A stretch of 64,000 nt of DNA from Trileptium ribeirensis. Taxonomy: Eukaryota > Nematoda > Enoplea > Enoplida > Thoracostomopsidae. The stretch covers positions 1-64,000 of the forward strand of contig JASANE010024725.1 of the NCBI GenBank assembly GCA_030248225.1. The letters run 5' to 3'. The number at the start of each line of letters is the position of its first letter. Position 1 is the first letter of the stretch. Below, piece after piece: positions 21,988-34,019 of the stretch. The position numbers were made by a program, and so were the translations under genes. The notes beneath the pieces were generated by a model. The model had not been told where the DNA came from, ran no database searches, and saw nothing but the letters and a program-made list of their open reading frames with translations.

Positions 21988-24900
21988 TCAATCCGAGTCC
22001 GACTGTTGCTCGCCTTCCGTCAAACCGCTGTAGAATCCCTTTGCGTAGCGTGGTACGAACTTCAGCTGAGTCATGAGGTCGCTGTGCTTTTTCGGGTTGA
22101 TCGCTCGACCGGCGTGCCTAGCTATACCGTTCAAAATGACGACTGTATCTGGCTGTACCGATCGCCGACGGTTTCTGATGTCCACAGTTTTCCACGGCTC
22201 GTCTTCTTCAAAGCTGCAGCGATACTGGAACTGTCCGAATGTATCAACACGGATCCACCGGATGCCACTTTTGAAGGGGACCCTCTCGCCGAGTGTATTT
22301 TTTGAGCGCCGAATAATATTTAGGCGATCAGCCAGCTGCTTCACGTCAATCATAGCATTAGCAACATTGAACACCTTGAAGCCATTTTTGCGCTGCGCCT
22401 GGGTGATGATGTTGCGATACTCGTCTGGCAGAAATACTGTTTCCCGTTTCCGAACCATTGTTTCTATGTGTCCAAAGTCTCGGTCACTGTCGAGACGACT
22501 GTGACCAACTGCGGGGAATTTATGATCAATTACAGCGAACCGGTTCGTTAGCACTAGATACTGCCAAAGCGCAATGATAAAAAAATTTTTGTTCTGGCCA
22601 GAGCACGAGTCTGACCAAGCAACAAGTCGCTCTGCCGCAAAAATTTCGTTTTCAAAAAAAGTGAGCAAACATGAAGCTACCTCGCTGCTACCCCGACCAA
22701 ATTCATTTTCGGTCCAAGTATGCATAAAGCCCTGACCTTCCACACCAGTCTCACTGCTCACTGCATGGACCCCTAAATTATAAAACCACAACTGCCTGAG
22801 GTAGAAAGCCTCAGAAACCGCCAACCTAGGCAACGGCAATGTTTTTTCGAGATCGAAGGTAACATACACAGTACTTGAGTCAGCTAGGCAAGCAGCTTCA
22901 CGGTCCTCCTTCATCTTAGCGATAGCTGTGACCGCCAGCTGCTTGTGCTCGCTGACGCCCTCCTCACCGCGTTCACAGATGGAGCAAATGTCACTGCGCG
23001 GCGTTCCAAACCCTAAGTTAAACTCGGTAGTGAAGACGTCGTTGTAGTAATGCTTCGAAACTTTTGCTTCATCTGTTTGCTGTTGTTGCTGATACAGGTT
23101 GTGCATTATCGCAATAGATAGCGTAGGACTGAGGTATTGTCTGTTCGGGTTCTGTGCTCTAGAGTAGTGGCTTTTCTCCGCCGGAAAGCTCCGGATGTGT
23201 TCCATGACCATTTCGCGGACGTCAAGCGGGACGCGGTTCGGCCTATTTTCGTGCTTCCCGGTCTGACTCGTACTGGGCCCAGCTTCTCCGGACAAAAGCG
23301 CCTGAGTACGGATCTTCTTGATGTTGGCTACGCTGATGGAGAGTAGTGCAGCCAGTGCCTCCTGACAGACCTGAAACTCGGAATCGCCAATCGTGACGAA
23401 GGATTGGTACGAAGCTCCTCTATTCTTGCTTTTTGGTTGTTTGCAGGCTCTCTTCACGGCACGTCGTCGCTGAGTCCCAAAGACATATCGGCGTTTCTCA
23501 TCCTTTGTGAGGCTGTAGAAGTAGTTGTGTACCGCCGTTCTTTTCTCGTTGCTGATGTTTTCGTTGCATTTGAGGTGGCACTGGACTTTGCCACACAACA
23601 GGTTGTCGATCGGAGCGTGTTTGGCAGGAATCAGCTGGCCGCGGTAGTTGGTGTGTTCTAGTCCTTTGGTCACGGCGTCTTTCACCTGACTGCGTCTCCA
23701 GGCTTCTTGATGCCGAGTCCGTTTTCTGGTCGCCTTTGTTGTTTCTTAAACAATATAGCCGGTATTATATAATTATTCTTACAGCCATGTTGTTATATAT
23801 ATTAGCAATAAGCTATAATTTAAGCTATAGTAAGCTATAATAAGCAATAATTTGCAATAAGCAATTTATACCGTGCATCTTATGATCGCCACCAAGTTCA
23901 AACTTAACGTGTTATCGAATGCGACTGCGTTCGATTGTCAGACAAATTTCTGACCGTTACATTTTTGTTTATAATTATTTTTAATATCACATCGTAAGCC
24001 ATACCAATCTTGTCATGTTTAACTGTAGTAAACATTCACGGCACGGTTTTTTGTGTGTCAAATACTGTTTGAACTTCACGGTAGTACCAGGAATGCGTCA
24101 CAAGCATACACTGACCTAAATTTTCTGCGTCGTGCGCCGTGTCATCGACTCCAGTATCACCGAGCTCTTTGGCGCTCGCGCTTGGGTCGGAGTTTGCATC
24201 GCCGCATGCCTGGTCGCAGTTAGCATCGGAGCCATGGGATGAAATTGAGGCACGACGATGCTCGCTGGCAGCGGTAGAAGTACCATCTGGTGAACTGGGC
24301 TGTGTGGATACCGTCGACACCGCGTTGGTGACTTGAACAAGCAGGCCTTCCAACACCGATTTCGCCTCCTCTTGATAGAAAATTCTGTAAAATTATACGT
24401 ATAATTAATATAAAGGTACATGTATAGCGAATGACCGTAGCACAGAAACGAGCTCGAACTGGAAAGAAAACTACATTATATTCATATATTGCCCGCTTGT
24501 CCAGATGACACATTTTGAGCGATAAACATGGACAATGCGAACGTAAACACATCGAATGTCAGCAACTCTTGTTGTCTAATAATGCCGAAAGCTTTTCAAG
24601 ACAAATAAATACAGAAGCATATTTAACGATAATTATTTAGTTGACAATGATTATCTAATGCTAATATGGTAATCGAATCACGCGTAACCGTGGTCAGAAA
24701 CAAATATGTGCCACTGTTGGGTAATCTGTATGTAAACACACCAATCGGCAAAAGGGTCTTCAATACAAGCAAAAAGGAAATATACTGAGCGATATGTTTC
24801 AAACAGCGCTTATTGGTTCTTGAAGACAATGTGTTAGGAATTAAAAACACGCCTCGGAGGAAACTGACAGCAGATAAAATGGGTAATTAGTTTGTAAATG

Positions 24901-25360
24901 CAGGGAATCGTGGAGCCTCATAAAAGCGCAAAAGCCATAAAATGTTGGTACATATCTCGTACTCTAATACTTTACCAGTTGAAGAATCTGGTATGAGAAA
25001 CGTATATTCTACCCACCTAGCTTGTCGTATGAGCAGCAGTTTTTCACGTTCATTGAAGGATTCGCAATATCTTTCCATCTGGTTAAGGTACTCGACGAAT
25101 TTCTTCGGTTTGTCGGTCGTTTCCAGCATATAGGTAAGGTTTTCGGGGTAGAATGCGACAACGCGTGTTTTCTGTGCGAGCACAGTCCACTTATCGTTGA
25201 ACCACCATACCAGTAACTGACCAGCGTGCATAGACTTATGGAATTCTTCCGGATTCCCGACTATAGCTGGCCAGTACCAACCTTGCCATTTTACGAAGAC
25301 CCAGTCATCTGGTTTATGCAGTAAATCATTCCTTATAAGAGTAACTTTATGTTTAACCAT
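21988..25360 (-). CDS. Spliced transposase: PWWP-like domain plus DUF7869-type RNase H-like body
   Basis: Three - strand exons, 25360-25017, 24384-24116 and 23744-21988, join with consistent phases (2, then 1) into 2370 nt. This gives 789 aa plus a stop. The donors are GTGGGT and GTCAGT, and the acceptors end ACAG and TTTAAG. Exon 1 begins with a PWWP-like fold: DDWVFVKWQGWYWPAIV, then VWWFNDKW, at residues about 17-60. This suggests chromatin or methyl-histone binding. Exon 2 is an acidic Ser/Asp/Ala linker. Exon 3 begins with a basic TRKRTRHQEAW stretch and a CGKVQCHLKC cysteine block. It continues through HIRSFPAEKSHYSR and DICSICE to the body. The body has YVTFDLEKTLPLP (Asp near 502), WSDSCSGQNKNF (Asp near 583) and GHSRLDSDRDFGHIE (Glu near 632). 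These are candidate catalytic residues of an RNase H-like nuclease, by inference. The frame is intact. Confidence 0.75.
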
Positions 25361-25900
25361 AGCGTATATTTCTTGTTATTTTACTATTTACTACACACAG
25401 CTTGAATCCGACTACGTAACTGCAACAGTAATGACAACATTTAGTTTAATACGCAGGGCATTGCTAAACCAGGGCAGGATGAACCCACCACTCTTGATAG
25501 GGTACTGCTGCTTTTACGGCTTTTGACGGAACACGTCTTAACATCGCTCCACCACAGGTTTCAGTCCATAGTTATCCTGATAGGGTAAAGCGTGATCAGT
25601 GGTCCTATAGCAGTGCGTTTGTACTGACCCAAAACTGTGTGGGGGCATACAAAGCTGACAGTGTAAAAAGTAGCTAACCGATCACGCAGCATACCTTCGA
25701 TCAAAAAGTAGCTAAGTAACACATGTTGCAGTTAGCTACTTTTTACTCGGAGGCCTCACATATTTTGTGTTACTTATCTACTTTTTATCCTCGAAATCTC
25801 CAAATTAGCTACTTTTTGCACTATAAAAGTAGTATCATCGGAAAGAGCATCAAAAATTAGGCACATTTCAACCGATAGTCAAATTTCTCAAAAAACGTCG

Positions 25901-25926
25901 GTTAGCTACTTTTTGCACGGAAGCCC
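25901..25926. repeat. Right terminal inverted repeat of the transposon
   Basis: It is the inverted match of 21631-21656. It is preceded on its inner side by a cluster of the same AGCTACTTTTT core between about 25660 and 25830. Confidence 0.85.
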
Positions 25927-27347
25927 GTTTAACGTAATACTACTGGAAGTGTACCTATGGTAAACTTTAATTTAATAGTGTTCTTACTAGCTTTAGGCAA
26001 ATATAACAAGATGAATATAATACGAGTTATTAGGAAGCCGACCATATCAACGGTGCCTTAAGATTTAAGAGAATTCATAAGATGGCGCGTGAACGCGCTT
26101 CAGATGCAGACATTCGGTTTATGTAATTGCAGTATGTATATAAATGCTGAATAAATTTTATTTACATTTATTTAAATACATAATACTGAAATAAATGATA
26201 AATTAAAGTCCCGAATAATCTTAAAAACACAATATGAGTCTGGATGTGATTTTTGCCAAGCGGCGGACGCAATAGCATCTGCGCTGGCTTCTTCCATTGG
26301 CTGATAATTTTGCAAGGGTATGAACCGCCTGTCTCGAAACTGGAAGTAGCCAGATTTTGCCAGGTATCATGACCTGGGGGTTGCCTTAAACCGGGGCGTC
26401 CCCGGCTTCGAAATCTAAAAATTTTTTAAGCTCAACTTTTTTCAGCGAAAGCTCTAAAATTTGTTGATACAATGGCCTCAGAAACGGTAGAGAAACGTCT
26501 CTGTTAAAACTTCGAAAAGCAACGTTTCAACCATTATTTTACTGAAACTAATCAAAGTTTTTTTAAATTGCTTTGTAATTTTCAAGTTATTTATATATAC
26601 TGGGAGTGTTTCTAACGGGGAAGCAAAAAAATTTTGCCAGGTGCCCGAAACGCGGCACCAGTTTTTACCGGGTTTGGGCGCCCCTCACTTTGGAGATACC
26701 AGCTGCAGTAATTTGGGTAGCTTCAGCAATTTTATTCAGATTCGACGGCAGTTGCAGTTTAGAAGTGCACATAACGAAATCGCAATAGAACGAACTTCCT
26801 ATGAACAGAAACGAATATCGATAAATAAAACGTAGACTACCGAAGTTGGATCAAATGCAAAGTGTTTATGAACATAGCTATTAAACCGTTATAAATTATC
26901 GCTGATAACTAATATTAAGTGCCAGTGCAGAATTTTTGAATAACAGTAAACAAGATTATCTTAACTGTGTATTTGCGTCGCACGTACATTTGTACAATGT
27001 ACACCATTAAGTGGTTACTAATATATTTTTCATAGTCATTGCCCAATTAGTTCTTCATGTACATTCTTTGTGGTTATCATAAAAACATTTTATTGCTGTG
27101 TTACTGATGCGTCATAATAATTAGTGATGGGCATTGGCATGGTGTACCATATCCGGATATCTGAGTAAAATTGTGGGATATAAATATATCGGGTAATGCG
27201 ATATCGACAACCATATCCTAAAATTTCAATCTTTTATTTAAGCTTCAAAAACTGTACCTGACTTTGCCATTCAGTATTACAGGTAAATTTTAATCATTTA
27301 AGGATTAAAAACAGGTTCAGTATAGTCAGTATATAACGTGAAAATAC
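25927..27347. other. Non-coding stretch right of the transposon
   Basis: It contains a GC-richer patch at about 26225-26420 and 26600-26720 that looks like degraded repeat. No gene was recognised. Confidence 0.35.
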
Positions 27348-27458
27348 CTTTGCGTGTAGGCTGAACAGCGTTGTCATCAATTGTGATTTCATCATTGTGG
27401 TCGCTACAATCATCAAAACTCGTATTGTTCATTGTATTTTCGTAAAGACGATAGAAAC
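27348..27458 (-). CDS. Candidate internal exon, unknown acidic protein
   Basis: On the - strand a good acceptor (GAATATTCACAG region) and a GTATTT donor bound a 111-bp symmetric phase-1 exon. Only one of three frames is open. It reads FYRLYENTMNNTSFDDCSDH, then NDEITIDDNAVQPTRK. The splice sites and single open frame support an exon, but the gene could not be identified. It may belong with the - strand candidates at 30560-31608. Confidence 0.4.
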
Positions 27459-28984
27459 CTGTGAATATAATTAATGAACCTCAGTATTAAAAAATTGATG
27501 GTAAGAAAGTAACTGTAGGACGTGATGCAGTAATGATTATAGTCTTTGAATACATAAGAAAACTGGTTTCATTTCAAGTCTCCAAAATTACGTATCGATC
27601 TAAAGGTAACATGTGCTTCGGGAAAACTAATACTCGTGAAAGAAAACGAAACACCAAAAAGTCTATAGGTAAATGTTATTTTTAAATAATTTCGTGGCCG
27701 ATGCTACTATGCATTGTTGAAGGTAGTATTCATCCTCAAAGCTCAGATTCAGACATCAAAATTGTACTGACATGTAGAACATAGACCTATGCGTCACTCA
27801 ACAAAATCAACATGTTCAGTAGAAATCATTTGTATTCAACTCAGCGGTGATCATTAGATACAGGTTGGCAGGCATAGAATCCACACTAAAATAGAAACAG
27901 AACCATGCCTGCTCCCTCACCGATCATCCACAATTAGCATTTTAAATTTCATTATATAGTTATGAAAGTCAAAAATTTATTCAAAAAGAACATTATTTGG
28001 TGAAAGGTTTACTCCAAATTTTACAGTAGCACTTGTTATGAAAATTCTTCCATCATGAATTCTCGGAACCTGTATTGCCGGGCGCCATGATATAGCCAGG
28101 TCATCTATATCTGAGGGCTATCACCAGACACAGTTTTTTGGCGCTTATTTTTCTGTTCGGCACATGTTAACTGAAAGTAAACATTTCATCGACAGGCGAT
28201 AATATCCTGTCGAAAACATTAATTTATGTGTCATTATTTATAGCATTGATATAGCACCTGTTCAATAAAACAATTACAAATAGTTAATATAAATCAAACA
28301 GGTTACATAATTGATAGTCCACTCGGCCTGGGAATGTTGTGGTGTGTTTGAAAAATCAAAGGTCGAATATTCGCGGGACCATTTAGGAACCCGGATAAGT
28401 CGAAGGAATCCCGGTGAAAATTCTAAATCCATAAAAATCAGAATATTATTTTAAATGACATAAAAGGAAAATACCGTTTCGTGTTTGGTTCAAGGGAATG
28501 TATACGTAAAAAATTAAGGTAATAAGTGACGTAAGGGCAATCGACATATTTATCTCAGTTATGAAAATCGCATAAACAATATATTTGGAAAACCGTCATC
28601 AAAATTCCAAGGCTAGCCATCCAGTAGACCATCCACTGACATTATGTAAGCAAGGCGTTCAATACCAGTACGTCTAGAATTGTCATAAAAAAATTATATA
28701 TATATAGAAAAGTATTGAATATTTTGTAAGAAACCGTAAAAAACCAAGCTACAAATGGAAGATAAATCGAATTGAAACCAAAATATTAACTACGGTCTAT
28801 CAAGCTGGTCGCGTCTTTGATGCTTAACATACGAATACAATGCCCGGTGTGTATGGTACTGTAATAACTGTCCCATGGCATATGCCATTGTATAATAAAA
28901 GGGTATGGTTACATTCGAAGGATTCTTAGTTATCAAGAAAACGTTGGAAGTTTATAAAAACTACGAATAACCATTGCCATAACT

Positions 28985-29190
28985 CATAGAGGCGAACGAT
29001 TGGGCGACCCTTCCACACGTGGAAACGAGAAGTAATAGCAAACATGGAACCCTTCTTCAGACACGTCCCGCGCCGACAATGGAGGTCGAATCCTTTCCCG
29101 GCATTGGCAGTGCAGGCTCAGGACAGACAAACATGCAGAGAGCTGGTCAATGGTCGGGCCCCCTGGATCGCCAGAGGTAGGTATTAGGTA
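28985..29190 (+). pseudogene. Possible LINE ORF2 C-terminal tail
   Basis: One + strand frame reads FHTWKREVIANMEPFFRHVP and then AVQAQDRQTCRELVNGRAPW. This resembles the 'A-x-DR-x-xW-x-x-LV' tail of some non-LTR reverse transcriptases. The stretch is GC-richer than its surroundings. No RT core lies upstream, so it would be a 5'-truncated copy. Confidence 0.35.
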
Positions 29191-30559
29191 TAACTCAAAG
29201 AAATCGGGGTAGAGCAACCTGAAAGTATACGACTAACAAATGCGTGGAGAATTATAAAAGTAGTCACATTTTAACTTTGTGCCTATAATAGCCGAGACAA
29301 AGCCTAATAGTGGTATATCAGAGAACGGAAAATTATACTCGATATTGAACGCTAGGTACTGACAGAATTGACAAAACAATAATAACAATTGTTCTAACCC
29401 ATGTGGCTATAACCATGTAAAAAAGGGGTAGAAGAATAACCAGTATACTGCCGGACGTAAAGTCTCACTTGAGCCCTAATGTCCAGTATTAGGGAATGGA
29501 GAATATAAAGTGCCTAAATCTGAAAAGTGGAGTAGGGTATCTCCTTCCCAACATAAAACCAAATTATGAAAACTTTACTTAATGTATAACACTGTCCGAG
29601 AAGGCTTAATTAGTATATTAATTGAAAAATTAAAAACCATAAAGAAATTAAGCTTACCATCTAATGAAAGCCCGGGGCCCAGACAATTCAAAAAAGCGGA
29701 AAAAAACAGTTAACAACGTGCTGCCCGTGAACTATTACCCGAAAGATTAAGAGGTCGGAACTCATTGTAATGAATGGGCTTCGGTATGTCTAAAGCAGAA
29801 GAACCTAGAGTGTAATGATGGAAAATTGAAAACAACTCGTAAACCCAAGTTATCATAAAAACTGTCCTATGTGAAGAATAAAACGATGTTAGATTTTAGC
29901 AATCGTTTAACTTGTTAACAAGGTCTGGTGAACTATGTTGAAAAGTTGAGAGAGTTGATACGTGCTGCACGTAAACTAAAAACGAATCAACAATTCAAGT
30001 ATTCGAAACTAAAATTACTGCAAGGCCGTAAGGTAGCAACAAAAGAAAGCCAAGTTAACCTCCCTATAATCTTGAATTAATTAACTGTCAACAGGTACGA
30101 GTGATTAATTCCACAATTCCAGAGCCCTCCGGCAAAATACGAAAACAGTGTTGAAGGTTTCCTACAATATAGACTCAACATGTCACCATCCATAACTAGC
30201 CCAGAATACGATCAAGCACATATAAACAATAAGGTAATCCAAATCATGCTTTGAAATAGAATTTTGGAATATGATAATTCTTGTGCCATCCTTTACGAAA
30301 TTTGCCTACCGCAAAGCAATTATTTTCAAATTGCAAAACATCTTTACTTTCTAAGACTGACCTTGACTCCATACTTGCTAAGTTCTTTTTTGCACAAATG
30401 GAAGTAACTGATAATTTTTTTGCTTCTGCGGTTCATGTTGCGCGCTGATTCTTATACATAGGTATCTTATTGCTACTACGCTGCTCGATGTTGAGCGTTT
30501 TTAAATGGAAAGTGAGATGCGTGGCAGTATCTATATGTACAAAAGACACAACTAACGTA
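29191..30559. other. Non-coding stretch
   Basis: AT-rich sequence, purine-rich on the + strand over much of its length. No gene or complete element was recognised. Confidence 0.35.
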
Positions 30560-31608
30560 TTAGGTTGAAATCGTGAACGTATACGGTGCATTGCTGAAAT
30601 GTTCAAGCCAGCGATGTTTGTCGTAGCTGATGTTGATGTAATAATTGTTAGAATATCCAAAACTTTCTTGCATAGTAAAAGATCGTCTTGTCTGTATTGT
30701 TGAACTGTTGCTATAAATAAAAAGGTAACCTTTTTTAAAAACGGTCAAAAGGCCATAATTTGTATAAGCTAGAATATTGGGCAAAATAATTAGACCCAAA
30801 TCACTGGGTAGCCAATTAAGTACAAATAACACTTTGGGACTATAGCTAGAAATACTAACTAACAATATAAAAGTACTCTTGTCTTACCGAAGGAAATTTA
30901 AAGGAGCATGAAACTATAAACAAGCCCCGAACGGTTGCAAGATATGGTAATTGCTATTGAAATAGAACCGAATCTAACGTAAAAAATTAATAGAGGACTT
31001 CATATGGAATAAAGGGATATTAAAAGATAAGAAGTAGAAAACATTAAGAAATATAAAACCGATTAGACTAAGCAGTAAGCATCAAGGATGCAAACTACAT
31101 CCAATATCATAACGATAATGGTAGATCGTTTGCGCCTCGCACCTAAGATTGAGGTGCAAATAGCCAAACTCCGAAGAGAAGGCTTAAATGTGGACAATGT
31201 GTAGCACAATGCCTAAAGTCACTAACAAGTTGGAGACAGAACGTGAAGGTAAACACCTTAAGGTGAATACCAAAAATAAGTTTGCATTAATAGTGTCATT
31301 GATATAGAGTAAAATTTACCTCAACATTATAGGTAACAATGTTTTTGGATCTTGATTGTTCAGCTTCTTTATGCATAAAATTGAGCGTTCTATCGTTGAC
31401 ATCGTGAATGTCGTCCAGTCTATCTGATATGTGTTTGATTCTTCTACTGCGTCTAGTATAATATTTTGGTAATCCTGTTGATAACTTATGATAGTGGTGT
31501 GCTGTGTACCATACGAGACATCGGAATTGTTGTTACGTATGGCTATGCTAGACGAAACATCGTTGTTGTCTTGATTGTAGCACGGCGCTGTATGTTTGCG
31601 ACTTTGTG
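30560..31608 (-). CDS. Candidate two-exon 3' end of an unknown - strand gene
   Basis: The proposed exons are 31608-31320 (acceptor TTGTTATAG, donor GTAAAT) and 30710-30560 (acceptor TTATTTATAG, TAA stop). They join in phase 2 and give about 145 residues. The protein is rich in Asn, Gln, Thr and Tyr (for example HTTIISYQQDYQNIILDAVE and SFGYSNNYYINISYDKHRWL). No domain was recognised. The evidence is the matching phases and splice-like borders. The composition is low in complexity, so this may not be a gene. Confidence 0.25.
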
Positions 31609-31879
31609 CTATAACAATAATAAATAATCGGGGATGGAGTATAAAGTTAATACAAGTAGGTGAATGATAGTTAAATAAATAACTATATGAATAATAAAAG
31701 GAGTAACAGCTTGTTATACAAACCAAAGGTGAATACTTATAAAGTTACTGTAGTATGGATTGGAGTATATAAGAACCCTTAAAAATCCCTGTTTGTCTGA
31801 AAACCTAGCGAAATAGAAGACTAAAAAAGGCGGTAAATATGAAGAGCGGCCTTAAAAGTTGTATTGTTTAAGATTGCCT

Positions 31880-32530
31880 TTGTTACAATACTTTTAAAAA
31901 TCGTCTAGGGTATCCTCTGTAAATGAGAGTGTTGAGTATATTATGACAGTCTCGTTGAAAATTAGTAAACTTTGTGCTAATCTTGGCGTATCTTATAAGT
32001 TGACTGCGTATACCTCTAAAAACAGCCCGTGATAGGTTACTATCGAAGCCAGGGAAGCTGAAAATATCAAACTCAAAATCTTTCCTTTTATCGTAAAGGC
32101 CGGTGCCCGCTTTGCCATGGTGGAGTTTGATATTGAGGTCTAATACATTAGCCTTTTGATTGTTATCGCTAACTTTACATAAGCGTGTGAGTAAATGTCT
32201 TTATATAACTGGTCAAAACGGTTGGATTCGTTAATTACTGTAAGGTCATCTATATATCTAAATGTATATTTCAGTGGGTCACATAAATCCCTGCGAAACT
32301 TCAAATTTTTACATATACAATTCCGTTCATGGTTGTGGAGCTGTAGGTTAGTGATAAACGGCGCCGCATCAGTACCAATAGGTATGCCAATAGTTTGTTT
32401 AAAAACTTTATTACCGAATGTAAAGTATGTATTGAAAACAAGCGCTCTCATGCGATTGATAATATTAATTTTAGTTACAAAATGTCTATCAGGATGTTTA
32501 ACGTACCATTAACGTACCATTCTTCCTCCA
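31880..32530 (-). pseudogene. Reverse-transcriptase core and C-terminus of the Penelope-like element
   Basis: The - strand frame 32451-32140 reads VFKQTIGIPIGTDAAPF (RT motif B with the Penelope-typical GIPxGT) and then FRYIDDLTVIN (catalytic motif C, YIDD type). After a frameshift near 32175 the frame continues as VLDLNIKLHH, LYDKRKDFEFDI, FPGFDSNLSRAVFRG and SQLIRYAKI. These are hallmark C-terminal blocks of Penelope-like RTs. The piece ends near 31880. Its upstream side, with motif A, is lost at the LINE insertion. Confidence 0.85.
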
Positions 32531-32649
32531 ACATGGTACTAGAGAAGCTCATCGTAGATATGAATTTGTCGTTCAGCATTTCATTCGACCGTGAGCACCA
32601 TGTTTCGGAGGAGGATTTTAGCCTCGCATGAGCGAGGCCAGATGTTGAT

Positions 32650-33850
32650 TAAAAACAAATTATAACACTAATTAGTCAGGTAAGCAGTTGCACGCATGCA
32701 ACCTCTGTTTGAATGACGACACCGTGGGCGAGCCCACTACATTAGCAGGCAGGCTATTCCATAACCGTACAATTCGGTAGGGAAAAAAGTTTTTGCGGAT
32801 ATCCAACCTTGGAGTGTCAAGCGTCTGCAGTTTGAGTGGGTGGCCTCGGGAATCTGGACGACCAGGTTTGAAGTATTTGGAAACGTCGATATCAACAGTG
32901 CCGTGTATCATACGATATACTAGAATGAGGTCATTGCGAATGCGTCGAGTGTTGAGTGACTGAATTCCAAGGTATTTGAGCCTGTTGGTGTAATTTAGAT
33001 GTCTGAGGGCAGGAAGGAGTCTTGTCGCATGTTGTACTTTTCGATTACTTCGATGTCTCGTTTGGTATACGGGCACCACACAGATACGGCATATTCGACA
33101 TGTGGGCGCACCAGCGAGCGGTATAGATCCAGCCAAATTCGTTTGGACCAGTGTTGAATAGTTCGACGTAGCAAGAAGATGATATTGTGAGCGCGGGCCG
33201 CTGCGATTGAACAATGGTTCGAAAATTTGAGCGTGTCGGAAACCAGCACACCGAGATCATGCTCTTCTGCCGAGATGCTTAGGCAATTTGCAGATAGGGC
33301 GTATGCCGTTTGAGGGTTGAGACTGCCGCAATGCATAACACTACATTTGCTGACATTAGCAACTAGATGCCACTTTTCGAAGTAACTTGAAATACTATCA
33401 AGATCGTGTTGAATGTCATCGAAGCCAATGTCTGCATGAAGTTTGATAATGCGTCTGGCAAATTTGCAGTCATCGGCATATTTAAATACGGCACAGGATG
33501 TGTGCTCGTCGATATCGTTGATGAAGAGGATGAACAACAGCGGACACAAAACGGAGCCCTGGGGCACGCCGCTGTCAACCGATCTCCTTTTAGAGACGGA
33601 ACTATTGACCATGACACATTGCTGTCTTCCAATTAGATAGCTTCTAAACCATTTTACGAGAATACCGTCAACACCGTACATTGACAGCTTTACAAGCAAA
33701 GCTTTAGTTTTAGTATAGATCCAGAAACTTTTGAAGGGTGAGACACAAATCATTTTATTGCTGTTTTTGAAGAAAATGTCTGGTAGCTGGTCTAAATTAT
33801 CAACTATTTCATTGTATTTTAGGGTAGTGTAGAATATAGTAGTCATAGGT
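32650..33850 (-). mobile_element. 5'-truncated CR1-like LINE inserted into the Penelope-like element
   Basis: Frames 33846-32995 and 33214-32672, on the - strand and shifted relative to each other near 33000, encode the C-terminal half of a non-LTR reverse transcriptase. They carry SGVPQGSVLCPLLFILFIND (motif B), FKYADDCKF (motif C, Y/FADD type), KCSVMHCG and a thumb-like LYRSLVRPHVEYAVSVWCP. The usual tail ends in RIVRLWNSLPANVV and FKQRLHACN. It probably belongs to the same broad family as the LINE at 1-3650. Motif A is degraded at the truncated 5' end. One frameshift makes it inactive. Confidence 0.85.
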
Positions 33851-34019
33851 GTTTATACTATGGCATCTACGGACTTTGCTGAGTTTTGTAACATTATTGA
33901 TATTTGAACTGTTATTATCAACAATTCAAAATGGGTTAATACCCGTATGTTTACCAATTGACTTTCTATAACTAGACGCATTAGATTATATGAGTTTCAA
34001 TGCTTTGCCTAAAGTAGCA

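Larger units (their letters stand above)
21631..25926 (-). mobile_element. 4.3-kb DNA transposon encoding a PWWP-transposase protein
   Basis: The ends are imperfect terminal inverted repeats of about 25 bp. The left end reads GGCCTCCGTGCAAAAAGTAG. The right end, read inward, is GGGCTTCCGTGCAAAAAGTA, and both continue into GCTAAC. Copies of the core AGCTACTTTTT and its complement recur near both ends (about 21645, 21836, 21885, 25665, 25700, 25733, 25776, 25805, 25901), as expected for subterminal transposase-binding sites. One spliced - strand gene fills the interior. No perfect target duplication was found, so the superfamily's insertion signature remains open. Confidence 0.8.

Noticed and set aside
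22073..23661. Plus-strand frames across the transposase exon
   Set aside because: They are shadows of the intact - strand transposase frame.
24887..25016. Unspliced continuation of the PWWP-like frame to 24887
   Set aside because: The GTGGGT donor at 25016 joins in phase with the exon at 24384 and restores one 789-aa frame. The alternative donor at 24975 does not keep the acidic-linker frame.
21628..25930. TTAA target duplication (Kolobok/piggyBac-like) at the transposon
   Set aside because: TTTAA occurs just right of the element, but the left flank reads TTGA, so no matching duplication is present.
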